Positions 1-11,152 of a DNA stretch of 16,389 bases are shown piece by piece. The notes beneath the pieces are model-generated. The model had not been told where the DNA came from. It worked only from the letters and a program-made list of their open reading frames with translations, and made no database searches. The first letter of the stretch is position 1. Every line of letters starts with the position of its first letter. The translations under genes and the position numbers were made by a program. This DNA is from Smittium culicis (taxonomy: Eukaryota; Kickxellomycota; Harpellomycetes; Harpellales; Legeriomycetaceae). The stretch covers positions 1 through 16,389 of the forward strand of contig LSSN01001449.1 in assembly GCA_001970855.1 (NCBI GenBank), written 5' to 3'.

Positions 1-1202
<1,202 letters not shown>

Positions 1203-2264
1203 CCTTATTTAATAGTGTTAATATTCGAACTAAAAAACAATAAGAAATAAAGGTTTCTTTTATATCAAACAAGAAGGTTCTTTTATATTTATGATTTATT
1301 GTTTTATCCCATTATTTTTCCTCTTTATTTATTTTTTTATCGGCATTACTACAGCCACTTGATTAAGCAGATTAAGCAAAAATTTACCTTAATTTATCTC
1401 TGATTATTGGCTTATAGATATTGCTCTTATCGCTAGCTCAGCTCATTTCGACAATCTTGCAATTTTATTCGGCTACAGCATAAAAATTTTTTATAGTATG
1501 TGATTGAGCTTTGCCAATAGATGTCAACAATTAATCCAAAGTAGTCCAACGCAGTTTCTCCACCAACAGAACAGCCAATTGGTTATTGGCAATCTCTTTC
1601 TTGGCTTAGTCTGTTCAGGCACAGAAAAATTTATTAGACCCTTTTTCTAAATTACGCTCTCTATTGGCTGATATCAATTAATAGATATGACTATATATCT
1701 ATTGGCGGATATACACTATACAGCCAAGCTTTTTATCTAGCGAACCAGATTAAGCTAAACGAAAGATTGAAAAGCGCAATAAAAGGCTATTAAAAAATGC
1801 AATTTTAGTAGAGCCATAGTCATAAGCGCTCAAATGTGTGAATTTCTCAACACATTTTGTGTTAGTAATCAATACACATACAGGCTATTTTAAAAGATAA
1901 ACCTCTGATCCATTTTTTGCATCCATACTCACTCTGTTATCACCGCCTGCGACATTCAAATATTAAAGTTCTTGACATAATTTCTAGAAAAATCGCTATC
2001 AATGATATTAGCCAGCAATGCTGATGGCCATACACTACATCCTTATTAAAGTTTAACCCTTATACTTGAAATTTATTTTGAATCGAGACTATTAGCTACT
2101 CTGATTTTATCATTTCTTTTATCTAGCGTACTTATCAACTAGTCATAATGCCTTGATTTTCAAGCTTATCTAACTTATGCTGTGAATTTTCAGAGCTATT
2201 TCTCAGTTGCATTTCCTTCATCCAGCCAATAGCTTACATTTCTGACATATTGTACCTTTTTATC
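1203..2264. other. AT-rich spacer upstream of ATP2
   Basis: No open frame with coding character on either strand. This stretch should hold the ATP2 promoter and 5' UTR. The only structure I find is the cluster of CCAAT-type motifs listed separately (1405-1706). A short near-duplication, CTATTGGCNGATAT, recurs at 1661 and 1699. Confidence 0.6.
1405..1706. promoter_or_regulatory. Cluster of five GCCAATA (CCAAT-box) motifs upstream of ATP2
   Basis: GCCAATA occurs at 1405-1411, 1584-1590, 1662-1668 and 1700-1706 (minus strand, same strand as ATP2) and at 1513-1519 (plus). A GCCAATT lies at 1574-1580. The cluster is 200-500 bp upstream of the ATP2 start codon. CCAAT boxes are the target of the Hap2/3/5 (NF-Y) complex, which drives respiratory genes in fungi, so a role as the ATP2 activator region is plausible inference. 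GCCAATA also occurs singly elsewhere in these spacers (for example about 2225, 2713, 3111, 9832, 14678), so a repeat origin cannot be excluded. Confidence 0.4.
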
Positions 2265-2462
2265 TTATCCCTTTCAGAAACGGTTGGCATTTTTTGAATT
2301 ATTAAAACTACCCAACCAAATAACTATCTGATAAATTAATATATAATAATAATATATCATTAGATATTGATATAAATACGCCCAATAGCTAATAATTATA
2401 ATATAGTTATCCAATTATTATTTATAATTAAATCAAAGAGCGTTGACCCCAAAAAGGGTCAA
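2265..2462 (+). mobile_element. TTAA-ended 198-bp MITE-like element, copy A
   Basis: Exactly 198 bp, same orientation as the copy at 11573-11770. The left end is TTATCCCTTTC followed by ACGGT and a T-rich run. The right end AAAGAGCGTTGACC...AAAGGGTCAA matches the right end of copy D nearly base for base. The central block resembling AAATATAGCCAAC is degenerate here. Both terminal TTAA sites have decayed by one base (TTAT, TCAA), and the right end now forms a small hairpin (TTGACCC at 2443, GGGTCAA at 2456). It is the most diverged of the four copies. No coding capacity. Confidence 0.62.
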
Positions 2463-3433
2463 AGAAATAAACTAATCAATTTCAAACTAAGCTCCAATTT
2501 TTTAATCCATACAGATATCCAATAGTATCAATATCTTTTGTCATCTTATTCAATTTGAATAGAAACATGAATGAAAAAAAAATATTGCTGCACAATTTCT
2601 AAGGTCGAAATTCAATTGATAAGATCTATTAGTTTAACTTTTCGAGGCAAAAATATTATACAATGGCTATAAAATAACAAATTTCTAGGCATTTAAATTA
2701 AAGCAATTTGTATGCCAATATCTCACCCCCAGACGTATGCTTCTATTTATACTATGTAGTAAACTATTTAGATACATTGTAAAATTTAATTACAGCATGT
2801 TGAATATCCCTTGATTCAAAGAAACAGATTGCTAGCTATAAGCTTTAAACCAACTTTTTATGCAGCTTTTTTACTCTGTCTCAACTTTTCAAATCTACAG
2901 CACGCTGAATACTCATGTATTACTTACTAAAAGCGTACTAATAACATATATTTAAAGCTATTACTGGCACATATCATTTATCTCCCCAAATAAAAAGCTT
3001 ATACGCAAATGAAATACCATAATACTTTTTACATAAAATAAATACTCAAATCCAAGTTACCTCTATTCCTGCTTTTAGAAAATCTGTATAAATTCAAAAC
3101 TCTCACAACGCCAATATATATGCTACATAAATTAAATAGACCACTGCTAGTATACCTATATATCTTTTATTGTTAGCATCAATACTATATCATTCTTTTA
3201 GATAAATAACGAAAAAAAAAACAAAAAAAAACAGGGATTTATGCAATAGTAAAATTATATTTATAAATTTTCTTTTTTTGAAAAAGGACAAGTATTGCTT
3301 TATGGAGTAAAAATTCTTATTGTAAATCAATCTGTATCTTGATAAGAGTTCAGTTCCCGCTAAGTTTAATATCTTAAATTACTGCATTTTGATGTACTGA
3401 TGAAGTGCCTTTATCCTTTAAATGGGATATATC
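2463..3433. other. AT-rich spacer, nothing recognised
   Basis: About 970 bp between two copies of the 198-bp element. It is rich in short A/T tracts, including an A-rich run with few interruptions near 3211-3231. No open frame, RNA gene or repeated unit beyond simple sequence was recognised. Confidence 0.5.
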
Positions 3434-3631
3434 TTAACCCTTTCCCGTCCATCATTCATTAAAAAAATCGAATTTATTGATTCGTTTATGATTTAAAATC
3501 AAATTAATTATTTGCTGTTATAATACAATAAGCCAATCCTTATAAAGGCCTCGGAATTAAAGGGTGATAGTCGAATACAGTTGGCTATATTTTGTAGACC
3601 AAAAACAGTCTACCTCTCGCGATAATGTTAG
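3434..3631 (-). mobile_element. TTAA-ended 198-bp MITE-like element, copy B
   Basis: Exactly 198 bp. Read on the minus strand it aligns without gaps to the copy at 11573-11770; my hand count gives about 150 of 198 identical bases (76%). Conserved blocks are AATATAGCCA (3580s), TTTAATT.CG, TCATAAA.GA, ATTCGATTTTTTTAA and ACGGGAAAGGGTTAA. One terminus is intact (TTAACCCTTTCCCGT on the plus strand at 3434). The other has become TTAG. TTAA targets and termini beginning CC(C/T)TTT resemble piggyBac-superfamily ends. It has no coding capacity, so it is a non-autonomous element if mobile. Confidence 0.8.
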
Positions 3632-4197
3632 CTCAATAGTATTTGCTATTCTAACTGAGTTTGTCAAACGGCATTTATGCTGTTACAAAGCTTTCAATAC
3701 CGATCATAATATCCCATATTACTAAAAAATAAAAAATTTCTTATGCATTTAGATGACAGTTAGGGTACCTTAAAATGCGTTTTAAGATATAGCAAATAAA
3801 GAGACGAATTTGATGGTAACTTCGTATGCGTTTTTTGCACGTGATATTACATCATAATTGAATTTTTGATCTCATCATGTAGCTAATAAAAATACTGGGC
3901 ATTATACCCAGTATTTCACTCAAATAAAAAGGAGCATCTAAAATTATTTTATTCGTAATATCGCGATAAAATCATCAATGAGTTAAATTGAGCTAAATAA
4001 AAAAAACAAACTAAAAGTAATAATCGTTTATTAGAAAATAAAAAGAAATATATTTAAAGGTGAAATGTATATATATATAAAAGAGAAAGATAATGCTCCG
4101 TTGCGAAAATATTATAGGTAAACGATTTTCAAAAAATTAAGATAGGCAAAATGAAATCATACTTTATATCATTAATAAAGCAGAAAGTTAGAACCGA
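3632..4197. other. Spacer downstream of the ABC transporter gene
   Basis: It contains the presumed 3' UTR and polyadenylation region of the ABCC gene (transcribed leftward). It also has a perfect 10-bp inverted repeat at 3890-3916 (listed separately) and a CACGTG E-box at 3838. No gene is seen. The E-box is isolated and lies downstream of the only neighbouring gene, so no function is assigned. Confidence 0.5.
3890..3916. repeat. Perfect 10-bp inverted repeat with 7-nt loop
   Basis: AAATACTGGG at 3890-3899 pairs perfectly with CCCAGTATTT at 3907-3916 around CATTATA. It lies about 280 bp past the ABCC stop codon, in its possible 3' UTR or just beyond. It could be an RNA hairpin, a transcription-end structure or the core of an old palindromic element. 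No poly-T tail follows directly. Confidence 0.55.
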
Positions 4198-7100
4198 TTA
4201 GCTGTTATCATTTGCGTTATTGACAAGGTTAGTAAATAGCGAATCAGGATTTCTTAGTAAAGCTTGAGGGTTGTCAAACTCTGCAGCTTCACCCTTTTCT
4301 AATACCAAAATATAGTCACTGTCAATAATCGTGTTCAATCTATGCGCGATTGTGATGACTGTACATGTTGCGAATTCAGTTCTTATTACATCTTGAATAA
4401 ACCTATCAGTCTCCACATCGATCGCGGCGGTGGCTTCATCTAAAATCAAAATTTTAGAGCGGCGTAATAGGGCGCGAGCAAGGCATACTAATTGTCTTTG
4501 ACCGAGAGACATGTTAGCACCACCTTGTTGAATCATTACATTCAGTCCAAGCGAGCCAGAAGTAGTAGTAGGAGTAGGAACGGCTGAAGTCTCAGACGAG
4601 CCTGTTGCATCAGTTCCAGTTTGCGTATCTTGCTGTATAACCCATGATTTGAGTTTAGATTTCTCCAAGGCACTCCATATTTCAACGTCTGAAAATTCGT
4701 TGAAGGGGTCAAGATTTGCTCTTAAAGTTTCAGAAAAAAGAACAGGGTCTTGCGGAATAATTACGATCTTTGATCTCAAGTCTTTGAGGCCGATTGTGCT
4801 AATGTCGATTCCGTCTATTAGAATTTTTCCTCCCGCAGATTCTATTATTCTGAAAAGAGCCAGTGACAATGAGGATTTTCCAGCACCAGTACGTCCAACA
4901 ACGCCAACTTTCGAACCTGCTGGGATGGTCAGGTTAATATTCCTTAAAATCAGATCGAGACCTTCTCTGTATCTAGTCGAGTAGTTAGAAAGAACAATTT
5001 CGCCACGAGTGGGCCATTCAGTTGGAGGTCTATTATCTGGTATGATTTCAGGAGCTTCAGGTGGCAATTCACAATATTCCTTGTTCCTCTCTACTGAAAC
5101 AATGCTGTTTTCTAGTTCTGCAGTTTGTCTTATTCCCCAACTCAAGTTTTGGGTTACTGACAAACTATAAGAAACAGCTAAGCCGACTCTTGCGGCGCTG
5201 ATCGATGAATTTCCTTTATTATGATTAATAAGAGCAGTGATTACAGCAAATAACGAAGCGAAAAAGATAATCAAGGCACCAATCGATTCCAATCTAATAG
5301 AAATCCATCTATTAAGTGAAATGTAAGGGAATTGAGCCCTTGTATTTATGGTGAGTAACTTGTTATTTAGTCTTTTGAATCGATTCACATGGCCATAAGC
5401 ACGGATGGTAGAAACTCCGCTTAGGCATTCTTGGAACATTGAGTAAATTGGTGATCTGGTGGTAGATTCCAGGCGTTTGAGTTCACGGCTAGAAACAATA
5501 TAATAATCATAAACAAAGTAATAGGCAATCATGATAGGAACAGCAGCGACCAAAAATAGAGGGAATGAAGTAACAATAACGATTAAAGTAGCCAAAACAC
5601 TCATCATACTGGAAGCCCAAGAGTCAAAACTACGAGGAATTTGATGATCAATTGTTTCTTGGTCCTTACTAAAGCGATTTAAAATTCTTCCGAGAGGTGT
5701 GGTGTCAAAGAAGGACATTGGAGAGCGCATTACAGCTTTTAAAAGTAGTGAATGCGTTTTCTTTGCGGCTCTAATAGCAATGAATACCCAAATAGTAAAG
5801 TTCTGCGTCGACAAGAAAATGGCTTGAAGCAAACCAAAAAGACCATAAATTAGAATATAATAAGTGGCTGAGCGACTATCACCAGGCTTGACATTTTGAT
5901 TTGACCAATATTGAAGCCAAACATTAGCAACAACGCTAAAAGTGTTAGTTAAAACCAAAGACACCAAGTAAATAAGCATTCCAGAAATGGATCCTGCTTT
6001 CACGTAGTCAACGAAATTTCTCAACTTGATTCTTCCAGATTTTGAAACCTCATCCTCGATCAGTTGACCGGCCTGAGAAGCTCCTTTTTCTTGACTTCCA
6101 ACATTAGACTCGGGCATTATTAAATCAGGAGACTCTATCATAGATTGCGAATCTAGAGTTGACGAGTCAAAGTTTGAGAAATCGAAACCAGTTCCAATTG
6201 TTGATATCGATGCTCTTCTACTTAAAGAGTTTTCTTTCAAGCTAGCCTGTGTAGAGTTTAAGCCCGAGTTTAATGATTCTACGTTTTGTTCGGATACTTC
6301 ATTTGAGTCATTTTCGTTTATTTTTGTAAAATGCTCATCGCCCAAAATTCGAACTAAAGAGCCTCCGACTTTATTAATCAATTCATTATAATGTCCCTTT
6401 TCGCATATTTCGCCGTTATCCATGACAATAACCTGATCAATTAAAGGTAAGTATTGTACTGCGTGAGTAACAAGAATTCTACACTTGTTATGTAGAAGCC
6501 CACTAGGTCCAATAACGTTTGTCATTATATTCCTTCCAACGTGTGCATCAACGGCGGATAGAGGGTCATCTAGAAGGTAAACGTGTGCTCTGGAGTATAC
6601 AGCTCTAGCCAAAGACAGTCTAGCCTTTTGACCACCAGAGAGATTTATACCCTTTTCACCGATTTCAGCCATATCTCCACCTTCTAGCATTGCGATATCC
6701 TTTTCGAGTTCACAGTTTTTAATGACCCTTTCATAGAATTCCTTATCATATTTTTGACCAAAAAGAATGTTTTCTCGTAAAGTAGAGTTAATGATCCAAG
6801 GTTGTTGGGGGACATAAGCGACTCTACCGCGAAGCATTACATCTCCAGAAAGCTTTTTCATGTCGCCCAGAAGTGCAGATACAAGAGAAGACTTACCAGA
6901 CCCAACAATTCCTACAATACCAATTAGCTCACCATAGTAAGCATTAAAGTTTATATTTTTAATTGAAGGAGTATCTTCATCGTATACATTTTCGTCGGAA
7001 GGCTGGGATTTTTTTTCTTTCATTTCTTTCTTTTCTTTTTTTGACAATTTTTTTTTGTCATTTTTTGAATCATTGGAGTTATTAGCATTGAAGCCCCAAG

Positions 7101-8976
7101 TGAAAGTGCCGTTAGTTACAGAGACCATTAAGTCACGATTTTCAATAGCACCGGCTTTAATCTTCAGATTTCCTTCTTCTCTGCTAAATGGTTGTTTGTC
7201 GACAGCATCAGACTGAAGGTCCTCACTTACTAAAAGCTTGATTACTCTTTTACATGAAACGTTAGCTTCGATTACGAAAGATGCAATCATGGGTAAAATA
7301 AATAGGGGGAATTTCAAGAGATTAAAAAGAGAGAGGGAGACGAAAACGAGCTGGGCATTCAAAGGACCGCGCGACTTATTGTCAAGAGCAGAGTATATGG
7401 CAAAAGTCAAAAATGAAACTAAGAAAGCGACAATAGAAGTTACGAAACTCTGGTAGCCGTAAATTTTGCCATAAGAGCGAAGATTCTTTAGTTCGCCCTT
7501 ATTTCTTACTTCAGTAGTTTTATCTATGAATGCACTTTCCCACGAATAAAGTTTGATAGATTTGATACTAGATAATATTTCATCTATTAGTCTTAGTCTT
7601 TTATCTTTAATAGTCATTTGTCTTTTTTGAATATCACGCATCATTTTAGACATATAGATATTTATAGGAACACCAATTACCATGACTACTACACCGGTTA
7701 GAGCCGAGACACCTATAGTTTTGTATAATAGGATAACGCAAACGATGGCCTGTAAGGGGCCACTCCAGATAGTATTGATATAGCTTACAACATCAGAGAT
7801 TTTATTAGCATCGACAGACATTAAGTTGAAAATGTCACCGGTTGAAAGTTTTTGTCTTGCAGAGTTAGAGAGATTCATAGATTTTTTGAACACAACGTTG
7901 GTGATTGCAGTTTTGGCTTTAATTCCAGTATTGAAGGCGAGATGGAAGTACTGTTGCAAAAACATAGTTTGGAAAAGCGAGTTGAAAAGCATAGCAAAAG
8001 ATATGATAAAACCTTTTGTAATAGAAATGCTGTTGTCAGTTTGTGAAGTGTAGATAGCGATAAAGCCTAGCAATTGAGAAAATAGAAGAGTTTGTGTAAA
8101 GTTGAGTATATCTTGGATGAGCTTGAGAAACATTGAGATCAAGAGGGGCGTTCCGAAAGATCTGTACATGACGCGCCATAGGTTTGGGGAGTTTGGGTAT
8201 CTAGCAATCTCGACGTCCCATTCTTTTTCAAAGGTTTCTGTCGTATTTTCTACATCGAGATAATCAGGTAGGGGCCAAACGTCTTTAATGGCCAAAATGC
8301 GTTTCCGGCCAGTTTTGAGTAGATCGGACATCCACAAAAAGTATATTCTAGAATAAATATTAGCTTCAATTTCAGGGCATTCGCCTTGAGCTCTATTTCG
8401 GATATCTGCAATGTATTCTATAGCTTTCTTATTGGGAACGAGAGTGAAAGCCCATCCCAGTAACAAAAAGGCTAGTTCAACGCATACTAGCGAAAAATAA
8501 GTTTTTGCATAGCTGATAGCGGTTTGAGAAAGGGTCCATATCCAGAAAGCAGTAAATCCAGATATTACAGGGTAGTATGCTAGCAGAACGTGAGATTGGA
8601 CGCTATATCGAGTATGTTCGTAGTGAGTTAGCAAGAAGGAAATAACAATAACAACTAGAGAGATGATGTCAGATACAGTGGCAGCATTAACTTGAGAAGG
8701 GGTTGAAAGTTTTGTCGAAAGCGATAGCTGGGCAATTTTTAAGGCGAACGTAGCAGTTATGACAGCGAGTTTTAGGTAGTAAAATATGTTTATAGATATG
8801 CTTCTGGGGATCTTTGTATGGGAGAAGAGGGTTTTTAGTCTGTAAGCAGAAATAGCTATGAAGATCAGATTAATTATTTGAGTGAGAACAATTCTTAAAA
8901 AGCATACAGAGAGGTATGTTGAGTACCCGGTAGATAGGGAAGAGAAGCCATTGCCGTCGAAGCAAAAATCGGACAT
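4198..8976 (-). CDS. ABCC-type full ABC transporter (Ycf1/Bpt1/MRP-like vacuolar conjugate exporter)
   Basis: A 1592-residue intronless gene. The family pumps glutathione conjugates, metal-GSH complexes and other organic anions, in yeasts mainly into the vacuole. Domains in order: TMD0 of about five helices (1-180), opening with the family-like FCFDG start; L0 linker with YSRIYFLWMSDLLKTGRKR and WPLP (208-237); TMD1 about 265-570; NBD1 with Walker A GIVGSGKS (689-696), Q-loop YVPQQPW (721-727), LSGGQ (779-783) and Walker B VYLLDDP with Asp in place of the catalytic Glu (degenerate site, normal for this family); Ser/Asn-rich R-like linker about 875-985 with RRAS (920-923); TMD2 about 990-1285; NBD2 with GRTGAGKS (1361-1368), MSLGQ (1489-1493), ILILDE (catalytic Glu 1514) and His 1545. 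It is slightly longer than Ycf1 because of a Lys-rich insert in NBD1 and a Thr/Ser/Pro insert in NBD2. Substrate and Ycf1 versus Bpt1 assignment cannot be decided here. Confidence 0.96.
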   Translation of the reverse strand: MSDFCFDGNGFSSLSTGYSTYLSVCFLRIVLTQIINLIFIAISAYRLKTLFSHTKIPRSISINIFYYLKLAVITATFALKIAQLSLSTKLSTPSQVNAATVSDIISLVVIVISFLLTHYEHTRYSVQSHVLLAYYPVISGFTAFWIWTLSQTAISYAKTYFSLVCVELAFLLLGWAFTLVPNKKAIEYIADIRNRAQGECPEIEANIYSRIYFLWMSDLLKTGRKRILAIKDVWPLPDYLDVENTTETFEKEWDVEIARYPNSPNLWRVMYRSFGTPLLISMFLKLIQDILNFTQTLLFSQLLGFIAIYTSQTDNSISITKGFIISFAMLFNSLFQTMFLQQYFHLAFNTGIKAKTAITNVVFKKSMNLSNSARQKLSTGDIFNLMSVDANKISDVVSYINTIWSGPLQAIVCVILLYKTIGVSALTGVVVMVIGVPINIYMSKMMRDIQKRQMTIKDKRLRLIDEILSSIKSIKLYSWESAFIDKTTEVRNKGELKNLRSYGKIYGYQSFVTSIVAFLVSFLTFAIYSALDNKSRGPLNAQLVFVSLSLFNLLKFPLFILPMIASFVIEANVSCKRVIKLLVSEDLQSDAVDKQPFSREEGNLKIKAGAIENRDLMVSVTNGTFTWGFNANNSNDSKNDKKKLSKKEKKEMKEKKSQPSDENVYDEDTPSIKNINFNAYYGELIGIVGIVGSGKSSLVSALLGDMKKLSGDVMLRGRVAYVPQQPWIINSTLRENILFGQKYDKEFYERVIKNCELEKDIAMLEGGDMAEIGEKGINLSGGQKARLSLARAVYSRAHVYLLDDPLSAVDAHVGRNIMTNVIGPSGLLHNKCRILVTHAVQYLPLIDQVIVMDNGEICEKGHYNELINKVGGSLVRILGDEHFTKINENDSNEVSEQNVESLNSGLNSTQASLKENSLSRRASISTIGTGFDFSNFDSSTLDSQSMIESPDLIMPESNVGSQEKGASQAGQLIEDEVSKSGRIKLRNFVDYVKAGSISGMLIYLVSLVLTNTFSVVANVWLQYWSNQNVKPGDSRSATYYILIYGLFGLLQAIFLSTQNFTIWVFIAIRAAKKTHSLLLKAVMRSPMSFFDTTPLGRILNRFSKDQETIDHQIPRSFDSWASSMMSVLATLIVIVTSFPLFLVAAVPIMIAYYFVYDYYIVSSRELKRLESTTRSPIYSMFQECLSGVSTIRAYGHVNRFKRLNNKLLTINTRAQFPYISLNRWISIRLESIGALIIFFASLFAVITALINHNKGNSSISAARVGLAVSYSLSVTQNLSWGIRQTAELENSIVSVERNKEYCELPPEAPEIIPDNRPPTEWPTRGEIVLSNYSTRYREGLDLILRNINLTIPAGSKVGVVGRTGAGKSSLSLALFRIIESAGGKILIDGIDISTIGLKDLRSKIVIIPQDPVLFSETLRANLDPFNEFSDVEIWSALEKSKLKSWVIQQDTQTGTDATGSSETSAVPTPTTTSGSLGLNVMIQQGGANMSLGQRQLVCLARALLRRSKILILDEATAAIDVETDRFIQDVIRTEFATCTVITIAHRLNTIIDSDYILVLEKGEAAEFDNPQALLRNPDSLFTNLVNNANDNS
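6022..6339 (-). other. R-like phosphorylatable linker of the ABCC transporter
   Basis: Codons about 880-985, between NBD1 and TMD2. Rich in Ser, Asn, Asp and Glu, without predicted helices, and containing SLSRRASIST. RRxS fits a basophilic (PKA-type) kinase site. In yeast Ycf1 the corresponding linker carries an RRAS-type phosphosite needed for activity. Use of this site here is inference from position and motif. Confidence 0.55.
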
Positions 8977-10955
8977 TATTTTTTGTATATTGTAAATATA
9001 ATATTTAGCTGAGCTTTTTAGCTTGAAATTATATTATAGTCCGCAGTGATGTATAAAGAAAAGTATTAGGAGGGAATAAATAATAATATAGTAAAAAGGA
9101 TAAAATTTAGTTTTAGTTTTAATTAGAAGTGTAGATGTGAAGGGTAGTTTTTATACAAGCTTGTGAGTAAATTAACAATAAAGCGAGAATCAGATCGCAG
9201 TTTGAATTGGAAAACTTATATTTTGATTAGTAATATAGCTCATCTTGGCTATTGTGTGCTATGAAAAATTAGGCTAATATAAGCTGCGAAGTAATCAAAA
9301 CGTCAAAACTGCGCTGATTTTGTTATTCTATGTTAGCTAATATTTTGCTGTGTTTGGCACCAACATTTCCTTAAACACTTCCTATGGCCAAAACAGTCCA
9401 TTTACCTCTGCAGATTAACCTCTGAAAAGTCCAAAAATAGCCATTGAAAGTTATAGATAAAAAATATTTTATTATTGATTGGAAATTAAAAAGCTTAGTA
9501 CCAGTCTCAAACATTAAGCGCCAATTAGATGGTACGCTCGCTAGCCAGTGGAATAGTTTTTATTTGTTTTTCTGTGGAGAGAATTGTAGTCACCTTTTTA
9601 TTTCTTAGTGTTATTTTTATTGTCACTTTTTTTTCAAGCCAAGAAATCGTGGCATTAGACACCATTTCTTGTCATTAAAGTTTCCATATCTGGAAATTTA
9701 GCTGATAAGCTGCCTGTAAAAAACACTCGGTTATCTACTACCCAACTATAGAAGCAAACTATAGATACTTATTGGGTAGAAGGACTTCATTTCTGGGAAC
9801 CATTATTTGCTAATCGATAAAATTAAATCTATTGGCTATACCAATATTCTATTGGATCCTATTATCTAAATATGTCAAGCATTCGATTTGATTTAAAAAT
9901 AAAGATCTGCTGATGACATGGAAATTTTTATTAGTACAATTTCAGCTTCCTTCACAATGAAAAAAAAAAAATTTCAGCTCATTAAAAGCATCTTGAAATA
10001 TGCCGCCTAAATCATGATCAAAAATTTTTCTGCTTTTATTTTCCTTTGCAATGTTATCGTATCATTTTCAGACTGCGTAATTTCTGGGTTCCTTTTATTT
10101 TTTTTTTTTTGCTTCTTTTTTATAGGAAGTCTATTTTAGTCAAAGCGCCAAGCCAACGGAGCATAACATCAACCGACCTGTCGCATTTATTTCCTATTAA
10201 CAAAACATATATACCAGTTAGACGCTTTATTTTCCTGTGAACTATTAGTCAGCACCTCCTTCCCCCCATCCCCAGAACAGACAATAAATCCAGCTGAGAA
10301 ATTCGACGCCTAGCTGATAAAATCTGGATAAAATATGATTGCTTCGATATAGTCGTATGCTTTTTTTTTTATATGAGCAAACAAAAGGGTTATTTTATAA
10401 CTAAAAAAAATTATACTATGATCCACGTGTAAAAATTAAAAAAATTGCTTTGCTCTGCCACATCGACTTGTAGGCTCTCTTGTTAATTATTTCAAACGCT
10501 CTTTGGTTTTATTCACTTATCATTTTAGGTACCTGCTTCTTACATTTCACACAAGCGAAAAGTATCATGATACAAAATACTAATGCTGTCTATTGATCTC
10601 TGGAAAATGTTTGGTTATTGATTCAACTTTGTCAAATACTGCTTTTTGTTTTTTCCATTGGAATGAAATAGTAGCATTGGCCAAAAGAGCAAACATTAAA
10701 CTAAAAACCCCCAAATATGTAAATAACTAACGAGATTTGGTTGGCTTGCAGTGTTAATTAATTGCCAATGGTTGGTCTATTATTTTTTTTAAATGTTTGA
10801 TGATTCTCTGGATATCCACAAGTTATTTTTATCTTATCAGCGATGCCATCGTCATTGATTTCCCTACTCATTCTCCACCAGTGATTGATCTTGCTGCTGC
10901 TTACAAATAAAATAACAATAGCAAGCGCCTACACACTACAAAACATCCAGACTTT
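8977..10955. other. AT-rich spacer upstream of the ABCC gene
   Basis: It should contain the ABCC promoter in its first few hundred bases. It holds several A or T homopolymers (for example 9961-9972, 10100-10112, 10361-10370). A short inverted repeat has CTACCCAA at 9738 and TTGGGTAG at 9772, with a 26-nt loop. No coding-like open frame, RNA gene or convincing repeat copy was found. Confidence 0.5.
9227..9233 (-). promoter_or_regulatory. Possible Yap1-type site TTACTAA upstream of the ABCC gene
   Basis: TTACTAA on the coding strand, about 251 bp upstream of the start codon at 8976. This heptamer is the yeast AP-1 (Yap1) response element, and yeast YCF1 is a Yap1 target. The same heptamer also appears at 2927 and 3726 in unrelated spacer, so in AT-rich DNA it may be chance. 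Confidence 0.2.
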
Positions 10956-11152
10956 TTATCCCATTCCCATACAACACTTCTTGAAAAAAAAAAATTTCAT
11001 ATTCGCTTATAATTAGTAATGAGATTTATTATTTGCTATTTTTCCTCAGCAAACCAAACACATTTTATTAACCAGAATTAAGCTGGTTTTATCAAATTCA
11101 GTTGGCTATATTATGTAAACCTAGAGCATTCTACCGTGTGGGAATGAGTTAA
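10956..11152 (-). mobile_element. TTAA-ended 197-bp MITE-like element, copy C
   Basis: Same orientation as copy B. On the plus strand the left end reads TTATCCCATTCCCATACAAC. Then come a long A run and TTTCATATTCG, then ATTATTTGCT as in copy B, then the hallmark CAGTTGGCTATATTATGTA, then TTCTACCGTG, ending GAGTTAA at 11152. Length is one base shorter than the other copies. The left TTAA has become TTAT; the right TTAA is intact. No coding capacity. Confidence 0.72.

Noticed and set aside
1269..1279. Match to the yeast replication-origin core TTTTATATTTA
   Set aside because: Such 11-mers are expected by chance in DNA this AT-rich, and the organism is probably not a budding yeast.
9738..9779. 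Inverted repeat CTACCCAA / TTGGGTAG
   Set aside because: Eight base pairs with a 26-nt loop is weak, and no further copies or context support a function.
10046..10240. 64-codon plus-strand frame with a hydrophobic Phe-rich centre
   Set aside because: The hydrophobic stretch comes from a poly-T run. No upstream context or conserved pattern, so likely chance.
10197..10393. Possible fifth copy of the TTAA element (TTAAC start, AAAGGGTTAT end, 197 bp)
   Set aside because: Only the last dozen bases and a T-run agree. The diagnostic internal blocks (TATAGCCAAC, TCATAAA) are absent and the interior is GC-richer, so the length match is probably chance.
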